In this document: positions 25,401 through 36,105 of the stretch, piece by piece
How positions within the stretch are numbered: position 1 is the stretch's first letter
How the letters are laid out: each line of letters opens with the position of its first letter
NCBI RefSeq assembly: GCF_004337985.1
Contig: NC_043741.1
Coordinates: 2,921,348 to 2,985,347 of the forward strand
DNA: 64,000 nt
Source of the DNA: Pyricularia pennisetigena
Lineage: Eukaryota > Ascomycota > Sordariomycetes > Magnaporthales > Pyriculariaceae
Reading direction: 5' to 3'
The notes under the pieces: generated by a model
Database searches by the model: none
Seen by the model: the letters and a program-made list of their open reading frames with translations, nothing else
What the model was told of the DNA's origin: nothing
Made by a program: the position numbers and the translations under genes

Positions 25401-25729
25401 CACCACCTTCTGGCCTTTGACTATCGTCAGCAGCCAGTCATGATGCGACAAGAAGAACAGTGTTGAGGCAGTTGAAAGAATGATCTGACTTACTTATAGA
25501 TTGACGGGCCGGCGTCTTGATGCCCACCTCGGCCGCCACGGAATCCGCCACCGCCTCGGCCGCCTCGATCACCACGAAAACCACCGCCACCGCGATCACC
25601 ACGGAAGCTACCTCCTCGGCCACGGTCACCTCCACGCTCACCACCTCCTCGACCACGACTGCCGCCGCGATCTCCACGGGAGCCTCCGTCACCGCGGCCT
25701 CGACCCCGTCCACGATTCGAATCCGACAT
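22457..25729 (-). CDS. Argonaute protein with RGG-rich N-terminus
   Basis: A small-RNA-guided silencing effector of the eukaryotic Argonaute family. Exons are 25729-25494, 25420-24282 and 24213-22457, giving 1043 residues. Residues 1-75 are almost entirely RG/RGG repeats, an RNA-binding and arginine-methylation type region. An N domain follows, then the linker motif RPATGRLLLNVNVTHAVF and a PAZ domain ending PLIVTGSRKRKLYFPSDFC. The PIWI domain has MFVGWDVVHPT (Asp about 761), GGQEM (Glu about 805), IIIFRDGVSEGQF (Asp about 839) and YYADIVCTR, giving an intact D-E-D-D slicer tetrad in which the last position is Asp rather than the His of human AGO2. The C-terminus is DSMYWI, the usual buried end. 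It looks full length and catalytically competent. Whether it acts in quelling, meiotic silencing or another pathway cannot be told from the sequence. Confidence 0.97.
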
Positions 25730-28353
25730 GACAATCTTCAGCTAGACGTGGCCAGTGGTGGAAGTATGTAAAAGTGAGTGGGTAAGGGCGTGTCTGCGTA
25801 GTATTAGTCTAGGATTTCTGACAGGTATCCGAGAACAGAAGGGCATTGCTTGTGAGACTGCAAAAGGGCAAGGAAGGAATGAAGGATGTAAGATACAAAA
25901 CCAAGAGAGTAACGATATCTGGTGTCGGTTCAGATGCGGTTATGGGGGGGGAAAGCAAATGACAAGAACGTCACTGTATGGCCACCAAAGGAAATAAATA
26001 TTGAGAGCCGATTTGTGTGTACGAATGATTGCAATACAAGAGCGGCAGGGGGGCGGAGGAGAGAGAGGGAGAGAAGGGTTCGGAATGAGATGAGAAAGTC
26101 GAGAAGAAGCAAGCAGAGGATGGTGACGGTAATAAGGATTTTGAAATTGGAGTAAAGGAATGAGGGTACAGCAAACAAATGAACAAATCAGCCCATCTCC
26201 AGAGCCGCGGTAATTCAATGTCTTGGAGAGGTTGCTAGATAATCTTTGTTCCTTACAATTGAAGTGTGCAGCTTTGTGCTATCTGCGATTTGATGTGATG
26301 GTGCAGCCCGTCCAGATGTGACGTTGGTGCTTGGATTGAGGGGGCACTCTATACCCCGACTCAAGTGCACCAGGGTATCCAAGAAAAAGAAAATCAAGTC
26401 ATGTAGGTCTTATGGGAATGAGAGAAGATTGAGTCAGGTCAGGAGTTTTTGGGGTTTGTCGGGATCTGTCAATGTCAGCCAGGTCTGGTGGTATCAGGTA
26501 GGCTTGGAGTTGAAAGATGTCCAGGTCCCGACAGAGGATGGATCCTAATGTTGACAGCGTCGGCTCTCAAAAGGGGACAAGCTAAAGTCGCAACGTTCGG
26601 AGCCACTCGTGTTGATTAAAAGTGGGTAAACAAACGGCCACGGATATGGCTGTGATCTTTTTGCACGTTTCTTTGGTCACTGAGATACGGAGCAATCAAG
26701 TTGTTTGTCAACGGGGAGAATGTTCGCTGCCTTTAGGTAGCCTGCTAAGGCCATCTAGGACATTCTAATGCACAGTGGCAAAGTTGGTTGGCCTCCGGCA
26801 GCATTCGATTGTACGACGATGACAGCACACGCAAACCTCAGCAGCGAACGAGAGAGAAGGATCGACCATCTTGAGTTTGTAATGGTTGGGGTCAATCTAC
26901 CAGCTTAGCTTTTGTACAGCTATATCCGGCACATCCCTCGAAAACCTACCTACCCTACCGTCTTTACTTTTTAGGCTCCGTCATCAGACGAGATTCCATT
27001 ACCCACAAGGCCGATTCCATTTTCCACTGAACATTTGTCTTTCAATAAGCATTTTGAATAGACGAGTTCCCGGACATGTTGTACGCATGTCGCTGCTGGT
27101 TGGTTTTAAGGCACTTCTATTGCGCAGCGCAGTTGCGTGCTCGTAGCTGATGGAAAGGCTGAACAAGATGTCTGCGTGTGACGACAGAATGGTGTGTGTA
27201 GTACTGCTGGACATGATTTGCTCCTTGCACACCGCTATCTTTCAGAAACCCTCCCTCCCCAGTCGGTAGCTTAGTTACCCCGGATCTTAGTGGGCGAGCT
27301 CCATTATTAACTACGTTGCTTGCGTTCACCTTCAGCACTTAATTACTTGCTTGGCCCGTTCGTTGGACGAAGTTGGACTTCAATCCAGGGCTGACTGCAC
27401 GCACAGTACTTGGACTGCTGTTTTGAAACGGAGATCAACGGTTACCCAATAGTATCCGTTCTTCTGCCTGGGGTGCTTCCCATCTTGCTTCTATTGGTTT
27501 TAATCGAGCATCAACGCGGCAAAGGACTTTTCTTCAGGGGATTTTTTACACTTGCTCTTTTCGTCGCTCTCGGCCCCAGCTCCAGTACTGTACATGCCTT
27601 ATCGACAAAATATCCTACCAAGTACAAATTAGCATAATATCCCCTGAGAAGACGTGCAAAGGGAACTTGGCGTGTGTTATGGACTCATGATCGAGTAATG
27701 ATACCATGCATGAAGTTGCTTTTTGAAGCCCATTTTCAAGGCGTTTTGCGCCCCCGTGAATTACTACTTGATAACTGTGGGGAGAATTTCTAAGCAAAAC
27801 TATAAATCATAGAGAGAATTTCATCCTACATGTTCACATTTTACCCCGATCTCAGCTCCCCACCCCCCCAGCGTACAGGCAATCAATCGTAATACAGCCA
27901 CAGCGAGCATCAGAATCCTGCCTTGGGGCGAACTGATGGAAACCGGTAAGCATTCACGAAATCGTTCTTGTTAGCCCAACAGGAAATTACCAAATAGTAT
28001 TGTGACGGCAGTTGAATGCCATACTGGGTACCTTAATAGCTAAACTACCTATCTGAATTAGCTAGGTAGACCACACAAAATGCCCCTTTTTTCTGCACGC
28101 TATGCTGTGCTACCGAAACGCCGTTGAGAACAAACCCACGCACGCCCCACCATTTGCCTCCGAGTTGTACCCCAGAACACCAGCGGTTATCTCGTCCTTC
28201 CTGAGATGACCCAACCTCTACCAACGCATCACTCGTACTATGTATGACGAATACCAGCTCGACCCCATTGAAAGCCGTCCATATCACTGTCCCGAACGAC
28301 AGCTATTTCCTAGCCGACATGCTGGAACGCTCAAACGTCACAGCCGAACCCTA
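25730..28353. other. Intergenic region upstream of Argonaute, no supported gene
   Basis: 2.6 kb between the OPI3 stop and the Argonaute start; both genes read leftward. It should contain the Argonaute promoter and leader. The part at 25740-26220 is purine-rich on the plus strand, with GAGAGAGAGGGAGAG near 26060-26075. Only short motif-free open frames are present. Confidence 0.5.
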
Positions 28354-29291
28354 TTAACGAGTCTTCTTCAACTCAGTCTTCTCAGCAGCCCGCTCCCGCT
28401 CCCTCTTGGCATAGATCTCTGACGTAAAAGGGTTCTCGTACGAAAGTGCAGCCTTGTACACTATCAGCACCCAAGCCGTAAGCCACACGCCCGCCGGCTT
28501 TCCGTATATCAGAGCGGCTCCGAGGAAGCTCATGGTGCTTCCGTAGTACATGGGCGCGTCGGTGATGCTGAACGGGAAGCCCGTGACCATGTGATCCATC
28601 AGGATGCCAAAGTAGTCGCCCAGGTACGTGCCCGTGATGCCCAGCTGCCACATCGAGGATAGGACGAGGACGTTGCCGCACCCGACCAGGCCGTATCCAA
28701 TGTATGTTGCTATTTCATTGTCGAGGAGCGGATGCGAGGGCTGGTCGCGCAGCGCGCGCTCGTACAAGAAGTCGCGGAAGATGCCGAGGGAGAAGATGAT
28801 GACAGCAAGGAAGTAGCATGCGGTCTGGCTGCGGCCTCCGAAGAGGCGCGTCAAAACCTTGTTGTGGTATTCTGTTCGAGATCGGGGTCGGGGACGCTGT
28901 CAGCCTTTCATTCCTTCCGTCGTCCGATCTAGCAAGCGGCCAAAGCCGCGGCTTTAGAAAACGGTGCGGTGCAGCTCAAGGTTTGTCGTGGGGGGTGTGT
29001 TTGTGTTCCGCCCTTACCCTGTCTTGCGACAACGCTATGCCGAGGTCAACCAGTTAGCAGCTGGAGCACAAGGATCTCTAGAGGTTTTGTTTTGGCTACG
29101 CATATGGATTTGGTGACTTACTTCCAGAAAAGAGGATTAAATGCGATCGAGCAGGCCGCGACTGGTGATATGCCATGAAATGGCCAGGTTAGCAAAAGCC
29201 CTTCCCAAATTCTGTGCAATCATGACGTACCAATAAAAGTCTCTTTCCTGAAATCGACCAGCTGGCCAAGGGGAGTAGGAGGAGGCGCCAT
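28354..29291 (-). CDS. OPI3: Phospholipid N-methyltransferase (Opi3 / PEM2 type)
   Basis: Adds the last two methyl groups in the phosphatidylethanolamine-to-phosphatidylcholine pathway, in the ER membrane. Exons are 29291-29231, 29161-29122, 29034-29018 and 28871-28354, giving 211 residues, close to the yeast enzyme. The start reads MAPPPTPLGQLVDF, and the joined small exons give IAFNPLFWNVVARQEYHNKV. The last exon carries IFSLGIFRDFLYERALRDQP, LVLSSMWQLGITGTYLGDYF with its G-x-G pattern, GFPFSITDAPMYYGSTMSF and YENPFTSEIYA, the conserved core of the family. Four hydrophobic segments are visible. Exon 3 is only 17 bases. It is divergent from the membrane spermidine-synthase-like gene, sharing a 1.1-kb upstream region. 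Confidence 0.95.
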
Positions 29292-30366
29292 TGTTTTGCA
29301 AATGATTGTAATGCAATGTGAATCGTCCAGAAGCAGTCAAGCCCAGTACGGTATGTAGAAGCTCACGCTGGGTGGTGGGGAGTTGAGATACACGATGTTG
29401 ACGGATGGCGTTAAGCTCCTATTTTTCTTTAGAACTGCTTAGCCCCGACGACGTGGAAGGTGGTGGGCAGTGACGAAATTCATAGCACATGCACATGCTT
29501 GCTGGCATGTACCTGGCAATCTAAGCTGAATATAGGTTAACCGCAGCGAACCAACCAGCTCGAGCCCGGTTAACCAGACGGCCCGCAATGACGCGGGCGG
29601 CTAAGGTTACTGTCGGGTTGTCTACGACTTTGGCCGATGTGATGCGCGGCGGGGCCGACGCCGTTTTGGGGGCCATGTGCTCAATCATTTCTTTCTCTGT
29701 ATTTTTCGTTCGTAGTTTGTTGCTCACAGTGCAGTCAAGGTAAGTACAGTAAACATGTAAACAAACATCAGTTCAACGTCAACAAAATGCCTTCACTTGC
29801 AACCCAAATTTGATGAAGCTCTCTAGCGGTGTTTGGAAGTGAAAATAAACATTCTAGTATTAGTAGCATCATATAGATTTTCAGACATCTTGAACAATTT
29901 CTGATTTCTCTTCATTTTGGCTATGAGTAACTTCGTACATCTCATCTGATTGACGGACGGGCTGGAAATTGACCATCTGTCCCATCCCGGACCGACACGG
30001 TAATTAGTTGCATACCTGCAGGGTAGGATGGAGGTACTCCACTCTCCCTTTGTATCAGATCTTCCCAGCTTGGACCCTTGGGGACAGATGTGTCCTCGCA
30101 ACCACGCCATTTGGCTACAGCAACTTCGTTACCTACCCAATACCAAAGGTAACTGAGGTAACCTTGTGATTCAGAAATGATATCTAGACGGTGTGCAAAT
30201 GCTCTCTCCACTTAACTTCCTTCACCAAATCTAAATATCTACAAGGGGGAGGTGAAAAAAGAACACCGAGTCAGGTGGAATCTTTTCATAAGCTTCATTC
30301 TGAGCTGCGGATCAACGCAACAAATCGACAAGTCACTCAAGAAAACGTGCGAACAAAGTCGCAAAC
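29292..30366. promoter_or_regulatory. Shared divergent upstream region of OPI3 and the spermidine-synthase-like gene
   Basis: 1075 bases lie between two divergent start codons, so both promoters must sit here. A GGTAACTGAGGTAACC near-palindrome occurs at about 30148-30163. No coding sequence is supported. The promoter assignment comes only from gene orientation; individual sites were not identified. Confidence 0.5.
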
Positions 30367-32286
30367 ATGGCTCCCAAAAAGCGGACGGCAGCCTCCAAGG
30401 AGAAAGACGCAAAGACAGCTGCGGTCGATATAGACCCAAATTCATCCTTGACGCCCGAGAGCTTTGAGAAGGAGCTCAAAGCTTTAGCTGCAAAGGCCCA
30501 GACCGAGACATGGGGGAATGCATTCCGCGAACAGGCTTGGGTTTACGTCCGCCCGATTGCCCTCTTGAGTCTACTCGCCGTCTACAGCAACGTTTCGCAG
30601 CTGTCTCTTTCGCCCGTCTATGGCGCCATTCCGTCCTCGCTGTACCATGGCAGCCTGATCATCTCGTCGTGCTTCGTGGGCTGGTCGGCGAACCTGCTGT
30701 TGCAACGCGCTTTGCCTCGCAAGGTCAAACTGGTTCACCTGGTACCGATCGTGGCTCTGTACATTCCCATGACGCAGCATTTCTTGTTCAAGTACAGCAA
30801 TATTTTCGGCGTGCGCTACGGACCGCTCGTGACCGAGCTGCTCACTCTCTTGCCCCTGATAGTTGTGGTGGTTGCCTGCTGCGCAACCTACCTTGAGGGA
30901 GCTGACTTCAGCCTTCTCCCCAAGTGGCTGGCCGATCCGGCGCCGGGAGCCTTGTCCTGGTCGGTCTACCGCGGCATGGAGGTGCTGTCAGGACACTGGC
31001 TGCAGAACAACATCGGCCAGACGTTTATTGCGACCAGGATGGGGGCCCAGCTGGTTCTGGGAGGTCTCTTTGCCATGCTTGCGCCCTCAAAGCTCCTCCT
31101 GTTTGCCATCCCTGGCCTGCTGCACACCGTCACACTGAACCCACACGTCATGACGCCGTATGCACTGGAGCGACTCAACGGCACGCTACAGACGCAGAAC
31201 TGGACCATCATCGACAGGAAGGAGTCCCTGACGGGTTACATCTCTGTTATTGAGAACAAAGAGATGGGGTTCCGGGTCATGCGTTGCGACCATAGCCTGC
31301 TGGGCGGCGAGTGGGTGCGTTACGGTCGCAAGATTGTGTCGGAGCCAGTCTATGGCATTTTCGTGATGCTGGAAGCTGTCAGGCTTGTTAAGAGGGAGGT
31401 TCCTGTGCCAGACAAGGACGCAAAAGCGCTGATAGTGTGAGTTATGTCAGCATTACCAGAGTACTAGATCGAGATTGCATCTGCTAACTAGCGAGAAAAA
31501 AAGCGGCATGGGCATCGGCACAACACCGTCTGCTTTGATTGCACATGGGATTGATACCACAGTTGTTGAAATCGATCCTGCGGTGTACGAATTCGCCGCA
31601 AAGCACTTCCATCTTCTGCCGAACCACACTCCAGTCATTGAGGATGCAGTTGCATACGCCAAGAGGTTGGCGAGCAGCTCAGACAAGCGGTTCGACTACA
31701 TCGTAAATGATGTCTTCACGGGAGGTGCAGAACCTGTCGAGCTCTTCACACTTGAGTTCCTTCAAGACCTGCGCACGCTCCTCAACCCAGACGGCGTGAT
31801 TGCCATCGTAAGTCGCATTCTGTGCTCCACACACAGTCAGTAGAGGGGTATTTTGTTTTTCTGACTTCTGAACAGAACTACGCCGGTGACTTTACTCTGC
31901 CGCCGCCACGCATTGTTCTCAACACCATCAAACAGGTGTTTCCCAACTCCTGCCGCATGTACCGGGAACACGCGCGCAATGAGACCGAGGTTGCCGAGTC
32001 CAAAGTCGACTTTACAAACATGGTCATCTTTTGTCGAAAGACTGAGACGCCGGCGCCTTTGGCTTTCCGCGCGGCAACCGAGCAGGATGTGCTGGACAGC
32101 GCGTCGCGGGTTCATTTCTTGCTGCCAAAGCACGAGATCCTTGAAAGTGAATTCCTGTCGAACGATACTTCGATACTGAGGAGAAACGACACCAAGATTC
32201 TTGAAAAGTGGCACAAGAAGAGCGCGATGGGGCACTGGGAGGTCATGCGGACGGTTGTGCCACCGCCGATTTGGGAGAACTGGTGA
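30367..32286 (+). CDS. Membrane-anchored spermidine-synthase-like protein
   Basis: Exons are 30367-31436, 31504-31807 and 31876-32286, giving 594 residues. Residues 1-60 are hydrophilic and Lys-rich. About five or six hydrophobic helices follow, such as YVRPIALLSLLAVYSNVSQL and LLTLLPLIVVVVACCATYLE. The C-terminal half is a spermidine-synthase-type Rossmann fold: GYISVIEN, then IVGMGIGTTPSALIA (nucleotide loop), TTVVEIDPAVYEFA (acidic ribose-binding residue), EDAVAY, and FDYIVNDVFTGG where true enzymes have the catalytic Asp. Acceptor AAAAAAAG at 31503 was chosen over TAG at 31491 because it restores the V-G-x-G-x-G loop and sits at a better distance from the CTAAC branch site. The polyamine-binding residues are not clearly conserved, so it may be a methyltransferase-like relative rather than an aminopropyltransferase. 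Confidence 0.85.
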
Positions 32287-32600
32287 GCTGATGCGGTTTG
32301 GTTTGGCTTGGCTCGTTTTGGGGCTTGTAGGGGCGTCAAATCCTACCTTTGCAATTTGCAGTCTATCCCAGGCTATGTTTATTATCTATTTTGTTGTTTT
32401 CTAAAAAGTTCTTGTTTTCTTTTGGATCAACACGTCTATGCAGCTTATCGGCGACACATGTAGACAGCATGGGACATGAACTGGCTTCGGCCAGAAATTC
32501 ATCATTCTCACTTTCATCTATTGTAGATTTTACCCAAACAAAAAGGCAGTTGTTGCTTCACTCCAAAATAACATGGTGAAAGAGACCAACCCTCGGTTCT
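32287..32600. other. Convergent 3' regions
   Basis: 314 bases between two converging stop codons, probably both 3' untranslated regions. Nothing else is visible. Confidence 0.6.
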
Positions 32601-33501
32601 CTACTTCTTGGCTTTCTTCTCTGGCTCTACAGCAGCCTGCAGAGCCCTCTCCGAAGTGAACTCGTTAGAATCCCTCACATAGTCAGCCAGATACGCAGGT
32701 ACCTCGGCGACGGCATTTGCAGACGCCGGGAGGGGGTTGCCCAAGGTCTCGTAAACAGGCACAACACCAGTCCAGACCCTTCCTACAAGCTCCTCGTTCT
32801 TGGCGTCCTTTATTTCCTCGTGCGGCTCGCCCGCCCTCACCTTTGCGCTCCCCGATTGGATCTTGACGCGCAGGACGCTGGTGCTCTGGATCTCGGCGCC
32901 CGTCGGCGGCTGGCGAGAGTTCTCCCAGCGTCCTGAGGCGACGCCGTTGGTGATGAGCTCCATGGCGTACAGCTTCTCGGCCTCGTCGGTCACGACGGTC
33001 GCGTGCCCAAACAGCACGGCCGAACGGTAGTTGTAGCTGGACGAGAAGGGCGACAGGGCGAGGACGAGGCCGTCGACGTGCGCCGCCGACACGCAAACGG
33101 GGACGCCCGCGGGCCCTTCGCTGCCGCTGCCGCTGGCCTGGGAGCGCGCCACGTTGGCCATACGCATCGAGACATAGCCGTGCAGGTAGAGGTCCAGCAC
33201 GTCGGCCACGGACGAGGACGGCCGGGCGAAGGAACCCACCCGACCTATCATGGGCAGCGTGATTGGGAAAGGGGACGAGGGGTCTGTAAAGGAGACGTGG
33301 AGGATCCGGGAGCTGTTGATTATGGTGTGGATGGTGGTGAGGGAATAGTCCCCTGGATCGAGAACCGTTTAGTGTCCTTCTCCGGAGAGCAAATCCTGGA
33401 GTGCGCCGAGGGGATGGGAGTGTAAGAAACCTACCTCGCTCATTATGGCGCTTGACCGAGTTCAACGCGTTCTGGGGGTACTCTAGCTCGTAACGAGGCA
33501 T
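32601..33501 (-). CDS. Flavin-nucleotide-binding split-barrel (PNPOx-like) protein
   Basis: Exons are 33501-33435 and 33352-32601, giving 272 residues. It begins MPRYELEYPQNALNSVKRH, then reads RGDYSLTTIHTIINSSRILH across the intron. This Arg-x-x-Tyr start and the following VSFTDPSSPFPITLPMIGR match the fungal pyridoxamine-phosphate-oxidase-like (FMN-binding split barrel) proteins. Later conserved pieces are DLYLHGYVSMRM, VCVSAAHVDGLVLA, YNYRSAVLFGHATVV and YAMELITNGV. Comparable proteins bind FMN or haem, but a substrate cannot be assigned. The Ala/Gly/Ser-rich insert around SQASGSGSEGPAG is probably a surface loop. It ends in a Lys-rich tail. It converges on the spermidine-synthase-like gene. 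Confidence 0.87.
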
Positions 33502-36105
33502 TTTGCCTGATCTTGGTGCTCAACCCAGGGAAACAGGATTCTTTGCAAGTTGAAAGAATGTTCTCCAAGAAAAGATGCAGCAAATAGAAGCGAAATAGTC
33601 TCGTGCGCTCTGCTCTCGGCGATCGACCCGGCAATTTATCCTTCTGTCGTCAAGTACTTCTTTGAACCGTGAGTCATAGGAAGAGTTGTACCAAGAATAT
33701 TGGAACTCTTCCCCAAGCCAGATTTCCCCAAAAACGATGATCACTCAGATGAGATAGATAGACGACTGACGCAGTCTGTCTTGGCGCAAGTTGAGTTATT
33801 CGCCAGCGGGAAGATGGCTGTCTGCATGTGGTCAGCAGAGCCTTGTGCTTAAGCAGTCTGGGTTACTATTTTCAGCCCAAAGGAGCAAGTCCATGCGATA
33901 TTTACGGGTATTTTGTATACGCCATACGAGTTCACAGGTAGGACTCAAGCTGCCATTTACATCTACGCCATCCCATGATATTAACATACAGGGCTGAGCT
34001 GTTGGTCTTTGCACAAACATCTCTTCAGGACCTATTTTATTCAGCATGGGTATAATTCCAAGTGTTATTCTTGTCTCGATCTTGATCTTGATGAACCCGA
34101 GATAGCGATCGAAGATGCAATGTAGTATTTTCAACTTGGCATCACATCGAACATAGATTGTGACTTTATCACATCATCAGAACCAATCAACCAGACCAAA
34201 AACGAAGACGAAAAAGCAATTCCACGATGGATCAACTTTTGCCGTCACCCCTTCAGGCTAATGGCTAACATGGGTGCGTCGATTTGCTCAGATCTAACCT
34301 TGATCCACGGACGGGATATCGAGTATCAAGCAATAACACTATGCCACCTGTGCAGCCGGTGTGCTATCTTACCCCACTTGATAGCCCGCGGTTTACAGTA
34401 TAGTTAGTCTAATTAGTGTACGGAGTACGGGTAGTAGCATCGACGGTGGGGGCTGCGATCTCCTCCAGTTCGTCCCTTTTTGCTTTTCCATCTGCACAAT
34501 TTCCGATTGAGAAAACAAGCGTGTCGAACCAATGGCCGTTTTTTTTTTTTTTTTTTTTTTTNNNNNNNNNNNNNNNNNNNNNNNNNNNNNNNNNNNNNNN
34601 NNNNNNNNNNNNNNNNNNNNNNNNNNNNNNNNNNNNNNNNNNNNNNNNNNNNNNNNNNNNNNNNNNNNNNNNNNNNNNNNNNNNNNNNNNNNNNNNNNNN
34701 NNNNNNNNNNNNNNNNNNNNNNNNNNNNNNNNNNNNNNNNNNNNNNNNNNNNNNNNNNNNNNNNNNNNNNNNNNNNNNNNNNNNNNNNNNNNNNNNNNNN
34801 NNNNNNNNNNNNNNNNNNNNNNNNNNNNNNNNNNNNNNNNNNNNNNNNNNNNNNNNNNNNNNNNNNNNNNNNNNNNNNNNNNNNNNNNNNNNNNNNNNNN
34901 NNNNNNNNNNNNNNNNNNNNNNNNNNNNNNNNNNNNNNNNNNNNNNNNNNNNNNNNNNNNNNNNNNNNNNNNNNNNNNNNNNNNNNNNNNNNNNNNNNNN
35001 NNCGCTGACAGCGATTCAAACAAGTCGAGTAACGTAACACAGCATGAGTCGACCTCAATAATCAACGACATCTCACCTCGCTAGCCAATAACCCCCACGA
35101 ATCGATTGCTCTCACTCACCGAAACTCTGACACCCAACCCAACACAGCTGCAGCGAGGCTAGGTCCAAGAGGGACCCATACGTATATCATTAAGCTGACT
35201 AGTAAATAGCACAGGTCCTTGCCAGGCTCGAGAGAGAATGCAAACCAGCATACGACTCCAACAAAGCATAACCTGCGAGTAATGGGAGCCGTCAGAACGG
35301 GTGACATGCTCGTAGTGAGACGTTGGCAGATTGTGCTTGCGAGCTGTGTCTTGACGAAGCCCTTGGGGTTCATCCATTCTTTTGGTTTCCTATATTTCAA
35401 ACGTTTTGCCTAGTTTGCGCCAGCAACAGCGATGCACAAAGTTCAAATCGAGGTGACGGAATGGTGGAGCCAACTATCTCCCCTCTATATCGTACGTCCT
35501 TTGCCGAAGGTTGCCTCGATCATCGTGATCGATAAGCGAGAGATTTTGTCACGCTGCATGTTGAATTTATTCCCGACTTGTGAGTTCAGCTGTCTTGGTC
35601 TTGGAACTTGCGCGTCCTTTTTCATGCTTCTATCCAGCCATGAGCGGCATGGCGTTTTGCTCAAACCCATCAACACAACAAGGTATCAATATCTTATTAT
35701 ATTTTAATTTGTTTGCCCTCAACTCATCAAAACACAAAACAAGCTCATCATTCGCATTTACTGATGTTATTGTCGTCAAAATGCACTTGTGAAATTCATC
35801 TCATTAGTCGCAAGATGAAGTCGAGAGCTGTCGTTCGCATGCAAAGCAGGTTTTGAGTTAACCATTTAGTGGACCCGCACGGTCTTGGAAGCTTGGCAGG
35901 CATTTGATAGAACAGCCCCAAGCGTCTTCGCCATTTTTATACTCATGAACTGGATGACGTAGAGAAATCCACAATTATGTAGGACGCTGGTGACGGTAGT
36001 TAGTAGGCGTAGGTAGATGGTAAAAAAAACATCATGTCCTCGTCATATCTAATCTGACTTGCTGCTCTCGCAAAGCATTTTTTTTTTTCTGTTGCAGCAG
36101 CAAAG
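33502..36105. other. Divergent intergenic region containing a 441-base sequencing gap
   Basis: The region lies between two divergent genes and therefore holds both promoters. A 23-base T run at 34539-34561 leads into N from 34562 to 35002. The motif GTACGGAGTAC occurs at 34418-34428. Open frames crossing the N run are meaningless. No gene is supported, although one could be hidden in the gap. Confidence 0.55.
34539..35002. other. Poly(T) tract followed by an assembly gap
   Basis: T run 34539-34561, then N 34562-35002 (441 bases). The sequence restarts at CGCTGACAGCG without a homopolymer. Confidence 0.97.

Noticed and set aside
34393..35084. Open frames of about 160-220 residues crossing the N gap
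   Set aside because: Most of their length is unknown sequence, so they are not evidence of coding.
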